24,382 bases of DNA from CAYSFW01 sp050329935 (GCA_050329935.1 JBHJOI010000044.1:1-24382), one strand, 5' to 3'; positions 1 through 9,859 are shown, counted from the stretch's first letter. Numbers and translations are program-made. Notes: generated by a model not told the origin, from the sequence alone.

Positions 1-1
1 C

Positions 2-1129
2 TTGGCGCGCCGCGGCATCCCCGAGAGCCTGGCGGCATTGCGACGGTTACAGCAATCCTGCGATCACCAAGTGTTCGACCACGCCGTCGCGATCGCCGCC
101 TTTACCCAGACGGCCGCGCGACGCATGCCTCGCTGGCCACATCCGTCGGCCGGCTTGACGCGCGGTTTGATCGAACATTACGCCGGGCTTGGCACCTACT
201 GGTCGCTCAGTCGTTACCGACCGACCCACCTACTGCTGTGCGACGACGGCCCGGTGGGCTTCTACGCCGCCTGGTATGCGCAACGGCACAAGACCGCAAC
301 CTTGGCCGCGTTCTTCGGGCGTTTCGAACCGCGGGGGATTTCGCCGCGAAGCTATGTGGGTCTGTTGAATCAACGCAATGTCTGTTGTGTCGCGAACCTC
401 GGCCGGCATAGCGTCCAGGCGATGCTTGGGCAGGGTTTGAGTCCGCGTCAGGCCACGGCCTACGAGCTTGAGCCGGATATCGCCGACAACGTCACGGCGC
501 CGCGCGCGCGCGACGTCTCACAACCGCTGCGGATTCGCTACCAAGGCACGATCCGAACCGACGACGGGCCGTTCGAGTTGGTCGCCGCCGTGTCGCGGCT
601 CGCCGATAACGGCATGCGCGTGGCCCTGGAAGTGATCGGCGATGGTCCCGCCTGGTCGCGGTTGCGAAACCTCGCCCATAGCGCGCCGCAGGGGTTGATC
701 CGGCTCAGGCACCCGTTCGACGACCTCGGTGACGACGCGGCGCTCGACGCGGTCGATGTCGCGTACGTCGCGTCGGGCGGCGCACCCGGATCACCGCTGT
801 CCGAAGCGATGATGAGCGCGCTACGCGCCCGCGTGCCCGTGGTCGCCCCAGAGGATCCGTTATTCAGCACGGAGTTCCGCCATGGCGAGGGACTCCTGTT
901 GCATCGGCCCGGCGACCTGATGGACCTCGCCCGGCAGTTGCAACGCCTCGCCTCCGACGCGGAGCTGTATCGCGCGGTATCGAGCACCACCCGCGAGGCC
1001 TATCGCCGCGCGCGCGGTCGCACCACGCTCGCCGAACTCATCGACGCCTGGCGTCTCGTGATCGCGTCGGAAACCCGTAACACCGATCGCGACGCGGCGC
1101 TCGCGATCCGGCAAACGCCCACCGTCTGA
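2..1129 (+). CDS. Glycosyltransferase (GT-B / GT4-like), 5'-truncated by the window edge
   Basis: The frame is open from the first bases of the window, and no ribosome binding site precedes the TTG at base 2, so the true start probably lies outside. The 375 visible residues look like a GT-B fold retaining glycosyltransferase. A short strand-rich N-terminal part contains THLLLCDDGPVGFYAAWYA (around residues 75-93). A C-terminal Rossmann part follows, with RIRYQGTIRTDDGPFELV (about 178-195), VIGDGPAWSRL, and a donor-site-like segment PLSEAMMSALRARVPVVAPE (about 263-282). The last resembles the acidic nucleotide-sugar motif of GT4 enzymes. Such enzymes transfer sugars from nucleotide donors in the cytoplasm, commonly for polysaccharide or glycolipid synthesis. 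Acceptor and donor cannot be read from the sequence. A hairpin follows the stop at 1140..1164. Family call moderate, exact role unknown. Confidence 0.65.
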   Translation: MARRGIPESLAALRRLQQSCDHQVFDHAVAIAAFTQTAARRMPRWPHPSAGLTRGLIEHYAGLGTYWSLSRYRPTHLLLCDDGPVGFYAAWYAQRHKTATLAAFFGRFEPRGISPRSYVGLLNQRNVCCVANLGRHSVQAMLGQGLSPRQATAYELEPDIADNVTAPRARDVSQPLRIRYQGTIRTDDGPFELVAAVSRLADNGMRVALEVIGDGPAWSRLRNLAHSAPQGLIRLRHPFDDLGDDAALDAVDVAYVASGGAPGSPLSEAMMSALRARVPVVAPEDPLFSTEFRHGEGLLLHRPGDLMDLARQLQRLASDAELYRAVSSTTREAYRRARGRTTLAELIDAWRLVIASETRNTDRDAALAIRQTPTV

Positions 1130-1139
1130 CCCAACCGCG

Positions 1140-1164
1140 CGACGCGGCTTTCCAAGCCGCGTCG
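1140..1164 (+). terminator. Terminator-like hairpin after the glycosyltransferase
   Basis: A perfect 11-bp stem (1140..1150 with 1154..1164) closes a 3-nt loop ten bases after the stop codon. No real T-tract follows (GTTACC), so it may be a weak or factor-assisted terminator or an RNA-stabilising stem. Confidence 0.5.
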
Positions 1165-1275
1165 TTACCGAACTTCACAGTCTTGTGATTGCACTCCGTG
1201 GCTTGCGTCACGGATACTCCGCAGTGCTTTTTTAGCGAAAAACCACACTACAGATATTTCAGAGGAGTTGATCCG

Positions 1276-1533
1276 ATGCCAGCATGGTCATTGATCGTTT
1301 GGTTACTCATAGGCGCCGTCGTAGGCTTGTTCGCTCGGCGTTTCATTGGCGGCACGCCGCCCTTCGGCCAAGTCGGCGACATCATTCTCGGCATCGCCGG
1401 GGGCGTTGTTGGCGGCTACATCCCCGCGATTCTCGGCATCAGCGGCAATGTCGGTGGTCTGATCCTCACCTTGATCACCGCGCTGCTCGGCGCCTCGCTG
1501 ATGCTGTGGCTGTCGAATCGAGTCAAGCGCTGA
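1276..1533 (+). CDS. GlsB/YeaQ/YmgE-family small membrane protein
   Basis: This 85-residue inner-membrane protein belongs by pattern to the transglycosylase-associated / GlsB-YeaQ family, which is often stress-induced but has no settled biochemical role. Three hydrophobic segments are visible (about 3-19, 34-52 and 55-78), rich in glycine (GDIILGIAGGVVGGYI). A basic turn, FARRFIGG, follows the first segment and the tail is basic. The start at 1276 is preferred over the longer frame from 1189 because AGAGGAG lies at 1261..1267 and family members begin just before the first membrane segment. The next gene begins 29 bases after its stop, so the two are probably co-transcribed. Confidence 0.85.
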   Translation: MPAWSLIVWLLIGAVVGLFARRFIGGTPPFGQVGDIILGIAGGVVGGYIPAILGISGNVGGLILTLITALLGASLMLWLSNRVKR

Positions 1534-1562
1534 TGCGCACATCCAACCACGGAGCCTGAGCC

Positions 1563-2219
1563 ATGAGCGACGCACCCAAACCCGACAAGGGCTTTTTCGA
1601 ACGTCTCGGCGAGATTCTGAACGCCCCGCTGCCCGGCACCGAACAGCCGAAAGCAGCCACCCCGCCGGTTTCCGGCCCGGCGGGTCCAGAAGGCGACAAG
1701 GCGGATGACAACTCGCTGCTCGAACGGATCAAGGAGATCCTGACCGCCCCGCTACCCGGCACGGAACCGGCCAACCCCGCCGGCATGCCGGGTGAACCAG
1801 GCCCCGCCGGGCCCATCAGCGAGCCGGTCGCAACGCCGCAAAGCGCGCCCGAGGCGGCACCCGGACCCGTGACTCCGCCCAGCGCGCCACCGATCGCACC
1901 GCCCCCGGGCGGCATGATCGACGCCAACTGGGTCGAGCAGCAACGGCAGGGGTTCCAGGCCCACCAGGCGCGCGAGCGCGAGGGTCTCAAGCTGAAACAG
2001 CAACGCGACCAGGACGCGTTCATTCAGTATCAGGCACAAGAGCAAGCGCACTTCGACGCGCACCAATCGCACGAAGCGCAAATGTTCGAACAGCATCTGC
2101 TCGCGGTTCAGCAGGGGCGCGTGCCAGGTGGTCCAGGCATGCCGCCGCCGCCATGGGCGATGGGCATGCCGCCAGGTGGCCCGATGCCACCGCCGATGCG
2201 GCCGCCGCGTCGGCGCTAA
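1563..2219 (+). CDS. Proline-rich protein with duplicated ERxxEILxAPLPGTE motif and a charged helical middle
   Basis: I do not recognise this 218-residue protein. Two near-copies of a 17-residue motif are visible: FFERLGEILNAPLPGTE (11-27) and LLERIKEILTAPLPGTE (52-68). Pro/Ala/Gly-rich, probably disordered linkers separate and follow them. Residues about 120-180 are Gln/His/Glu/Lys-rich and look like a long charged helix or coiled coil. The tail (about 185-218) is Pro/Gly/Met-rich and ends in basic residues. There is no signal peptide or membrane segment. A GGAGCC ribosome site precedes the ATG. It follows the GlsB-like gene by 29 bases, suggesting an operon and perhaps a partner of that membrane protein. 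Function unknown. Confidence 0.75.
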   Translation: MSDAPKPDKGFFERLGEILNAPLPGTEQPKAATPPVSGPAGPEGDKADDNSLLERIKEILTAPLPGTEPANPAGMPGEPGPAGPISEPVATPQSAPEAAPGPVTPPSAPPIAPPPGGMIDANWVEQQRQGFQAHQAREREGLKLKQQRDQDAFIQYQAQEQAHFDAHQSHEAQMFEQHLLAVQQGRVPGGPGMPPPPWAMGMPPGGPMPPPMRPPRRR

Positions 2220-2235
2220 CCGCTTCGTCAGTCTT

Positions 2236-2265
2236 GCGACCGGAGCCGTGCCCGGCTCCGGTCGC
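2236..2265. terminator. Perfect 12-bp hairpin after the proline-rich gene
   Basis: Arms 2236..2247 and 2254..2265 are perfectly complementary around a 6-nt loop, 16 bases past the stop codon. There is no T-run, so termination is plausible but not proven. Confidence 0.5.
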
Positions 2266-2385
2266 CAATCCGGTGCGTAGCGCGGTCACCCGGACGGTGA
2301 AGCCACAAACGACACGAAATTTTTTCGAAAGCGCCCCGTCACGTGAGCCGCCCAGGCTAAAAGCGAGAATTACCGACGCGCGGCG

Positions 2386-2391
2386 TATACT
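2386..2391 (+). promoter_or_regulatory. Possible -10 element upstream of hisI
   Basis: TATACT sits 29 bases before the hisI ATG and matches the sigma70 -10 consensus at five of six positions. No good -35 hexamer is visible 16-18 bases upstream, so this is only a candidate. Confidence 0.3.
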
Positions 2392-2420
2392 ATCCGCGAA
2401 AAAGCTATCCGAGAGCACCC

Positions 2421-2855
2421 ATGACCCAATTCAAGACGCTGGAACGCGCCCAGCAAGGCGAACGTTTCGATTGGCCCGCGGTGCAGGCGAATCTGCGCTG
2501 GAGCAGCGATGGTCTGATCCCCGCGATCGCGCAACAGCACGACACCGGCGAGGTGCTGATGATGGCCTGGATGAACGCCGAATCGCTGGCGGAAACCCTG
2601 CGCACGGGCCGCGTCTGCTTCTGGTCGCGCTCACGGCAAAAGCTCTGGCGCAAGGGTGAGGAATCCGGCCAGGTGCAGCACTTGAAACAGGTTCGGATCG
2701 ATTGCGATGGCGACACCCTGCTGCTGCTGGTCGACCAGACCGGACCCGCCTGCCATACCGGGCGCAAGAGCTGTTTCTACAACGCGGTCGATGGCGATCA
2801 GGTCGAAATCGTGACCGCGCCGCTGATCGACCCCGACCAGCTCTACCACAAGTGA
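2421..2855 (+). CDS. hisI: Phosphoribosyl-AMP cyclohydrolase
   Basis: This enzyme opens the purine ring of phosphoribosyl-AMP to give ProFAR, the third step of histidine biosynthesis, in the cytoplasm. The 144-residue length fits a stand-alone HisI without the HisE pyrophosphohydrolase domain. Family motifs are present: MAWMNAESL (48-56), the FWSRSRQKLWRKGEESG block (67-83), IDCDGDTLLLLVDQTG (93-108) and CHTGRKSCF (111-119). C95, C111 and C118 match the zinc-binding cysteines, and the aspartates of DCDGD match the second metal site. No other his genes are present, so it is separated from a his operon here. yidD begins 28 bases after its stop. Its start ATG follows the TATACT element by 29 bases. 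Confidence 0.95.
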   Translation: MTQFKTLERAQQGERFDWPAVQANLRWSSDGLIPAIAQQHDTGEVLMMAWMNAESLAETLRTGRVCFWSRSRQKLWRKGEESGQVQHLKQVRIDCDGDTLLLLVDQTGPACHTGRKSCFYNAVDGDQVEIVTAPLIDPDQLYHK

Positions 2856-2883
2856 TCCCGTCCAACCCAGCCGCGACTCGCCG

Positions 2884-3138
2884 ATGCTCGAACGTCCGCT
2901 GATCTGGCTGGTTCAGGGTTACCGCTACCTCATCAGCCCGTTGCTCGGCGCGCACTGCCGCCACGTCCCCAGCTGCTCGGAATACATGATCGAGGCGTTG
3001 CAAAAGCACGGCGCGGCGCGCGGCACCTGGCTGGGTTTGAAACGCATCGGCCGATGCCATCCCTGGGGCACCAGCGGCTACGATCCCGTGCCCGACCACC
3101 CGCACGAACATCGTCATAAACCGCACGATCATGGCTAA
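2884..3138 (+). CDS. yidD: Membrane protein insertion efficiency factor YidD
   Basis: This short 84-residue YidD-family protein associates with the inner face of the cytoplasmic membrane and aids YidC-dependent insertion. Diagnostic features are the amphipathic N-terminus (LIWLVQGYRYLISPLLG), three conserved cysteines in CRHVPSCSEYMIEALQKHG and IGRCHPWG, and the GYDPVP motif. The C-terminus carries a His-rich extension (HPHEHRHKPHDHG). In many proteobacteria yidD lies between rnpA and yidC; here it sits between hisI and a flavoprotein gene and overlaps the latter by 8 bases, indicating coupled translation. Confidence 0.93.
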   Translation: MLERPLIWLVQGYRYLISPLLGAHCRHVPSCSEYMIEALQKHGAARGTWLGLKRIGRCHPWGTSGYDPVPDHPHEHRHKPHDHG

Positions 3139-3682
3139 GCGCTATCCCGAGATCGAACCGCGTCTCCAGGCGTTCATCGAACGCCAACCGGTGTTCTTCG
3201 TCGCCACCGCCGCGCCAACCGGCCATATCAATCTCTCGCCGAAGGGGCTCGACACCTTGCGCGTGCTCGGCCCACAGCGGGTGCTGTGGCTCAACCTCAC
3301 CGGCTCGGGTAACGAAACCGCCGCGCATCTGCTCGACGACGATCGCATGACACTGATGTTCTGTAGCTTCGACGCCGAGCCGAAGATCCTTCGCGTCTAC
3401 GGGCACGCCCGAGTGCTTCATCCCCGCGATCCCCGGTGGACCGAGCTATCCGGAATGTTTCCCGCACACCCGGGCGCGCGCCAGCTCATTGATCTCGCGG
3501 TCGATCTGGTGCAAACCTCCTGCGGCTTCGGCGTTCCGCTGTTTGCAACGGCGGGCGAGCGCGGAATGCTGAAGGAGTGGACGGAAAAGAAGGCCGCTGG
3601 CGGAATCGAGCACTATTGGGCCAGCCGCAACGCGGTCAGCATCGACGGCAAACCGACCGGCGTCATTGACCTCGGCGATTAG
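3131..3682 (+). CDS. Pyridoxamine 5'-phosphate oxidase (PPOX)-family flavoprotein
   Basis: This 183-residue protein has the split-barrel pattern of PPOX-like FMN or F420 binding proteins. Visible features are an N-terminal helix (EIEPRLQAFIERQPVFFVAT), the strand-turn segment GHINLSPKGLDTLRVLGPQ (about 32-50), WLNLTGSGNETAAHLLDDDRMTLMFC (about 53-78), and KILRVYGHARVL (about 85-96). It is too divergent and short to be PdxH itself. Members of this subgroup are cytoplasmic and mostly uncharacterised, with proposed redox roles. It overlaps the end of yidD by 8 bases, so it belongs to the hisI-yidD-PPOX transcript. Confidence 0.8.
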   Translation: MAKRYPEIEPRLQAFIERQPVFFVATAAPTGHINLSPKGLDTLRVLGPQRVLWLNLTGSGNETAAHLLDDDRMTLMFCSFDAEPKILRVYGHARVLHPRDPRWTELSGMFPAHPGARQLIDLAVDLVQTSCGFGVPLFATAGERGMLKEWTEKKAAGGIEHYWASRNAVSIDGKPTGVIDLGD

Positions 3683-3710
3683 TCGTGGCGGGGCGCCGCC
3701 GCTTCTTGGA

Positions 3711-4667
3711 TCAATTCCGCCGCCGCCAAGCCGCCGGTGTCGTGCCAAAGCTGCGCTTGAACGCGCGGTTGAACGCCGCCTCGGAGTCATAGCCAACCTC
3801 GTAGGCGATCTGCGCGGTGGCGCGCGCGGTCTCGCGCAACCGAGTCGCGGCCAGTTGCAGCCGCCATTGCGCCAGATAATGCATCGGCGGCACGCCGATC
3901 AGCGTGGTAAATCGCTCCGCGAAGGCCGAACGCGATAGCCCAACCTCGCGCGCCAGTTCCTCTGTCGTCCAGTTTTCGGCGAATCGGGCGTGTAGCGAGG
4001 CGAGCGCCCGGCCGATTGCGCGGTCGCGCAGACCCGACAACCAGCCGGTCTGTTCTTCCGGCAAGGTCGCGACATAACGGCGGATCGCCTCGACGAACAA
4101 CAGTTCCGCCAACTTGCCGAGCACCGTCGCGGATCCAGGTCCGCCCCGCGTGAACTCAGCGGCGGCTTGGGCAAAGGAGCGCCCGATCCAGTCGTCGCCG
4201 ACGTCGTCGACCACGCGCAATTTCAACATTGGCGGCAGCGTCGCCAGCAACGGGTTGTGCGGGATCTCGCAACCGAGATAGCCGCAAATCACATGCGTTG
4301 CCACACCACCGCCACCGTGCCGCAACGTGGCGGGCATCGCCTCGGTGGGCGGGCGAATCAGATTGTTGATGATCGCTGGGCGCAAATGCGGCTGGCTGCC
4401 GAGCACATGCCGGTCGTTGCGCGACAACAGCAGAATTTCGCCGCTCGCCACGCTCAGCGGCTCGAGCCCGGGCATTTCGACGAACATCTCCCCGGACGCA
4501 ACGTAGTGATAGGCAATGACCTGCGCCGGACTCACCCCGAGCACGGCGCAATCGTCCGCGCCCACCTGAGCTTCAACACACCACGGCGACGTGAATTCGG
4601 CGTCGAGGAAGGCACTGCCCGAGAGCCTTACCGCCGCCAGTACGTCTGATAACGCGTCCACCTGCAT
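3711..4667 (-). CDS. AraC-family transcriptional regulator with N-terminal cupin
   Basis: This is a 318-residue DNA-binding regulator. The N-terminal half (about 10-190) resembles the AraC cupin ligand domain (SPWCVEAQ, VIAYHYVASGEMFVEM, ASGEILLLSRNDRHVLG). The C-terminal 100 residues are a double helix-turn-helix: TTEELAREVGLSRSAFAERF, then TAQIAYEVGYDSEAAFNRAF and the terminal FGTTPAAWRR. The start at 4667 is chosen over the longer frame (4736) because GGTGGAGA lies just upstream and the extra 23 residues are basic and unlike the family. It is divergent from the TTC38-like gene across 175 bases, a layout typical of a regulator controlling its neighbour. The effector is unknown. Confidence 0.88.
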   Translation of the reverse strand: MQVDALSDVLAAVRLSGSAFLDAEFTSPWCVEAQVGADDCAVLGVSPAQVIAYHYVASGEMFVEMPGLEPLSVASGEILLLSRNDRHVLGSQPHLRPAIINNLIRPPTEAMPATLRHGGGGVATHVICGYLGCEIPHNPLLATLPPMLKLRVVDDVGDDWIGRSFAQAAAEFTRGGPGSATVLGKLAELLFVEAIRRYVATLPEEQTGWLSGLRDRAIGRALASLHARFAENWTTEELAREVGLSRSAFAERFTTLIGVPPMHYLAQWRLQLAATRLRETARATAQIAYEVGYDSEAAFNRAFKRSFGTTPAAWRRRN

Positions 4668-4842
4668 CGATCTCCACCGTTTGGAGCACATTCGGCGTTT
4701 CGGACAAGGATTCCGGCGTCTTGAACCTGGCCGCACCCGACCCTCTCAACGATATTAGCACCGTGCGCAAAACCCGACCTGGACACTCGGAGATCGCGCC
4801 GGCCAAGCATCACTCGAATCGATTGAACGCGGAGGAACTCCC
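4668..4842. other. Divergent intergenic control region (AraC regulator / TTC38-like)
   Basis: These 175 bases separate two divergent genes. Each gene has its own ribosome site (GGAGA on the minus strand next to 4667, GGAGG on the plus strand at about 4831). I see no convincing sigma70 hexamer pair and no obvious repeated operator half-sites. Any AraC binding site here is inferred from layout only. Confidence 0.4.
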
Positions 4843-6165
4843 ATGACCGAATTTGACTCGACCGGCCTCACGCTGAGCGGCGCCGACGATACCAGCGCGA
4901 CCCACTACCAACGCGCGTTGCACCAGTTTCAGTGCTACATCGAAGACCCCGTCGCGAGCGTCGACGCGGCCCTGAACCAATGCCCGGAATTCACCATGGC
5001 CCATGCGCTCAAGGCCTATCTGCACCTGCTCGGCACCGAACCCGAAGGCATCCCAATCGCCCGCGACAGCCTCGCCGCCGCGACGGCATGCCCGGCCAAT
5101 CGACGCGAACGCGCGCATCTCGAAGCCATCAGTCACCTCATCGCGGGCCGATGGCACCAGGCCGGCCGCGTGCTGGAGGACATCACCGTGGAATTCCCGC
5201 ACGATATCCTCGCGCTGCAAGCCGGCCACCTGACCGATTTCTACACCGGCAACAGCCGCATGCTGCGCGATCGCATCGCCCGTGTCGTGCGCGACTGGAG
5301 CCCCGAGATACCCGGCTACCACGTTGTGCTCGGCCTATATGCCTTCGGCCTCGAGGAGACCGCCGACTACATCCGCGCCGAGGCCTACGGTCGGCTCTGC
5401 GTCGAACAGGAGCCGCGCGACGGCTGGGGATGGCATGCCGTGGCGCACGTCATGGAGATGCAGAATCGCGCGCGCGACGGCGCGGATTGGTTGCGCGCGA
5501 ATCCAGACGCCTGGTCGCGCGACAGCTTCTTCCAGGTCCATCTGTGGTGGCACCTGGCGTTGTTCCACCTGGGGCAGGACGACATCGACGCCGTGCTTGA
5601 ACTCTTCGACGGCCCGATCCACGGCAACCGCTCGCCGGTGATTCTCGACTTGATCGACGCCTCGGCATTGCTCTGGCGCCTGCATTTGCGCGGCATCGAT
5701 CTCGGCGCGCGCTGGCAAACCGTCGCCGATCTTTGGCAACCGGTCGCGACCGCTGGCAACTACAGCTTCAATGACGCCCATGCGGCAATGGCATTCATCG
5801 GCGCCGGCCGCGATGCCGCGCTCGTCGCGGTGGTCGAACGCCAACACGAAGCCCTGCGCGCCGAGGACGACAACGCCCGATTCACCCACGAGGTCGGCCA
5901 ACCGCTCACGCTGGCGCTGCGCGCGTTCGGCGCCGGGCGCTACACCGAGACGATCGAACGCATTCGCCCGATCCGCGAGATCGCGCATCGGTTCGGCGGC
6001 AGCCACGCCCAACGCGACTTGCTTGATCTGACCTTGATCGAGGCCGCGCGCCGCGCCGGCGACCACTCCCTGGAACGGGCGCTGCGGGCCGAACGGCATG
6101 AGGCACGATTCCGTCCCCTGCCGTTCACGCCGTCTCGCGCGCGCAGGACGTTCGCGGTTCGATAA
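4843..6165 (+). CDS. TTC38-like tetratricopeptide repeat protein
   Basis: This 440-residue soluble protein has no signal peptide. It matches the bacterial relatives of animal TTC38 in layout. A helical N-terminus contains a TPR-like pair (HYQRALHQFQCYIEDPVASVDAALNQCPEFTMAHALKAYLHLL is split here only by position, residues about 22-65). The characteristic core follows: WHAVAHVMEMQ (about 203-213), FFQVHLWWHLALFHL (about 231-245) and DLIDASALLWRLHLRG (about 268-283). C-terminal helices include VGQPLTLALRAFGAGRY. The biochemical role of this family is not established. GGAGG precedes the start. The divergent AraC gene is its likely regulator. Confidence 0.8.
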   Translation: MTEFDSTGLTLSGADDTSATHYQRALHQFQCYIEDPVASVDAALNQCPEFTMAHALKAYLHLLGTEPEGIPIARDSLAAATACPANRRERAHLEAISHLIAGRWHQAGRVLEDITVEFPHDILALQAGHLTDFYTGNSRMLRDRIARVVRDWSPEIPGYHVVLGLYAFGLEETADYIRAEAYGRLCVEQEPRDGWGWHAVAHVMEMQNRARDGADWLRANPDAWSRDSFFQVHLWWHLALFHLGQDDIDAVLELFDGPIHGNRSPVILDLIDASALLWRLHLRGIDLGARWQTVADLWQPVATAGNYSFNDAHAAMAFIGAGRDAALVAVVERQHEALRAEDDNARFTHEVGQPLTLALRAFGAGRYTETIERIRPIREIAHRFGGSHAQRDLLDLTLIEAARRAGDHSLERALRAERHEARFRPLPFTPSRARRTFAVR

Positions 6166-6472
6166 AATGTCCGCGTCATGGTGCACGTTGTAGACATGGC
6201 CACTCATCACCCTGGACGATCGAAGGTTTTGCCCGCGAGAACCGGGTACTACCGCGTCCCCTAGGGATGCACCGATGAATTTTGGTGCTGAAACTGGCCA
6301 AGCACGCCCGCCGCGCGACCTATATCTTCTCGCGCGCGGCGTGTAATCTGAACCGCTAGTACCTCGTTACACACAATCTTGCGATGACGGTCAGTTGAGG
6401 GGTTGACATACTTAAGCGGACTGACTTGAAGATTGAGGTGAGATGAGGCACCAGGTTCCGGCAGGGGTCGTT

Positions 6473-6533
6473 GCACGTCCCGGTGCACTGGGTCCCCGCA
6501 GAGGCTATCGCACGTCCCGGTGCACTGGGTCCC
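6473..6533. repeat. 24-base direct repeat, two copies
   Basis: Bases 6473..6496 and 6510..6533 are identical over 24 positions, starting GCACGTCCCGG and ending CTGGGTCCC. A 13-base spacer separates them. The second copy runs directly into the left arm of the inverted repeat at 6522..6618, so the first copy looks like a partial duplicate of that element's end. Confidence 0.8.
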
Positions 6534-6618
6534 GGCAATCCCTGCCGGAATGACGGTATGAGGCGCGCATGGCTTCCCTACCACCGTCACCCCGGCAGGG
6601 ATTGCCGGGGCCCAGTGT
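6522..6618. repeat. Interspersed inverted-repeat element
   Basis: Two 36-base arms (6522..6557 and 6583..6618) are reverse complements with about four mismatches, around a 25-base loop. Each arm carries the core CCGGCAATCCCTGCCGG, itself a smaller palindrome, flanked by ACTGGG and a TGACGGT end. Elements of this general type (CCGGnnnnnnnnCCGG next to ACTGGG) occur as dispersed REP/MITE-like repeats in many proteobacterial genomes. That identification is from general knowledge, not from a search. Confidence 0.7.
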
Positions 6619-6806
6619 CCACGGACGGACAGGTCGCTGGTTTCAACTTTCCCAGGACCTCGTGACACAAAATCCTGCAACGGCCCAACGAATAGGACGA
6701 GAACAACCGTGGCGACCTTGGCGAATGGATCATTGCCGTCGCGATGCCAGTGCGCCGTCCGCGATCTCAATCAAACCGGATCATTTGGGTTTCGGGAGAA
6801 ATAACG

Positions 6807-7220
6807 ATGAATGATGCCAAACCTAGAATTGACCCGTTGGACAAGGCGATCAAACGTCTGAGTGAAGGATTGGAACGCTACCAGCTTGACGTCAGCGACA
6901 CCCAGATTCGTGACGGCCTTATCCAGCGTTTTGAATTTACCTACGAACTTGCGCACAAGACCCTCAAGCGCTACCTCGAGTTCGCGTCGCCATCGCCGCG
7001 ACAGTACGACAGCATGCCGTTCCAGGACCTCATTCGTTCCGGCAATGAACAAGATCTCCTGCTGGGCGACTGGCCGCGCTGGAGGCAATACCGCGAAATG
7101 CGCGGCAAAACTAGCCATACCTACGACGAGGATATCGCGCTCGAAGTCGTTGCGGACATACCTGCCTTCCTCGATGAAGCCAGCTTTCTGCGCGACCGAT
7201 TGATGGAACGCCTGGCATGA
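6807..7220 (+). CDS. HepT-like HEPN toxin (HI0074-type nucleotidyltransferase substrate-binding protein)
   Basis: This 137-residue all-helical protein has the HEPN ribonuclease motif RX4HXY at R99-H104-Y106 (RGKTSHTY). In characterised HepT-MntA pairs the HEPN protein is an RNase toxin, and the tyrosine of this motif is AMPylated by the antitoxin. The upstream helices (RFEFTYELAHKTLKRYLEF, residues 41-59) fit the HI0074 subgroup. ATG 6807 is chosen because GGGAGA lies just before it; the longer frame from 6744 has no ribosome site. Its stop overlaps the start of the next gene by four bases (ATGA), the usual coupled arrangement for such pairs. Confidence 0.88.
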   Translation: MNDAKPRIDPLDKAIKRLSEGLERYQLDVSDTQIRDGLIQRFEFTYELAHKTLKRYLEFASPSPRQYDSMPFQDLIRSGNEQDLLLGDWPRWRQYREMRGKTSHTYDEDIALEVVADIPAFLDEASFLRDRLMERLA

Positions 7221-7558
7221 CGGAAACGATGCCGCCCGTCGAAGTCCGCCCCGAGCACTGGCGGATCGTGCGCAATGTTCTCGGGAAGCATGTCCCCGAG
7301 TACGAGGTTTGGGCGTTCGGCTCACGCGCCAAATGGACCGCCAAGCCCTATTCGGATCTCGACCTGGTGGTCATCACGGAAAAGCCGCTATCGTTGAGCG
7401 TCAGCGCCGCGTTGGCGGATGACTTCTCGGAGTCTGATCTGCCGTGGAAAGTCGATGTGGTCGATTGGGCCACCGTAAGCGCGTCTTTTCGCAATATTAT
7501 TGAGCGGGACAAGGTGGTCGTGCAGAAACGCGGGCATTTGGCTTCCCGAGCGGGTTGA
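7217..7558 (+). CDS. MntA-like nucleotidyltransferase antitoxin
   Basis: This is a 113-residue minimal nucleotidyltransferase. The catalytic signature GSX10DXD is intact: G35-S36, then D47-L-D49 in FGSRAKWTAKPYSDLDLVV. A further acidic strand, WKVDVVDW, provides the likely third aspartate. In the family this enzyme transfers AMP to the HEPN toxin and neutralises it. The start ATG overlaps the toxin stop by four bases. Both active sites look intact, so the module is probably functional. Solo roles (for example other AMPylation targets) are possible but less likely given the pairing. Confidence 0.88.
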   Translation: MTETMPPVEVRPEHWRIVRNVLGKHVPEYEVWAFGSRAKWTAKPYSDLDLVVITEKPLSLSVSAALADDFSESDLPWKVDVVDWATVSASFRNIIERDKVVVQKRGHLASRAG

Positions 7559-7716
7559 ATCAACCTTTGCGTACCCTCCCATGCGGCTAACCCGCGTCGC
7601 GCTTGCGCTCGCCCAACCGGATGGAAATCCCACCGGAATCTGACCTAACGGGTGGAAACGGGCGCGAAGCGCGTCTATCTTTGGCGGCACGTAACGTTCA
7701 CCGATCGTCGTCGCCC

Positions 7717-9768
<2,052 letters not shown>

Positions 9769-9808
9769 ACGCGCGGCGACCTTCGCGTTGCTCGATTCGG
9801 CGTTTCGA

Positions 9809-9831
9809 CCTGCCCGCGCCCGGCGGGCAGG
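9809..9831. terminator. Hairpin between convergent genes, probable bidirectional terminator
   Basis: A 9-bp perfect GC-rich stem (9809..9817 with 9823..9831) with a 5-nt loop lies midway between the EF-G-like stop and the stop of the convergent cytochrome gene. No long T-run is present on either side. Confidence 0.5.
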
Positions 9832-9859
9832 CTTAACCTCGCCCGCCGACCGCTCTCGT

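Larger units (their letters stand above)
6166..6806. other. Long intergenic region holding repeats
   Basis: About 640 bases without a credible gene lie between the TTC38-like gene and the toxin-antitoxin pair. The middle holds a 24-base direct repeat and a long inverted repeat (listed separately). A GC-rich imperfect stem (6312..6318 with 6330..6336) lies further left. The rest shows no codon-like structure; short open frames over the repeats appear to be chance. The ribosome site GGGAGA at 6794..6799 belongs to the next gene. Confidence 0.6.

Noticed and set aside
6261..6770. Minus-strand open frame of 169 residues over the intergenic repeats
   Set aside because: Most of its translation is the inverted and direct repeats (repeated CTGT/HRDVQ blocks), which is not protein-like.
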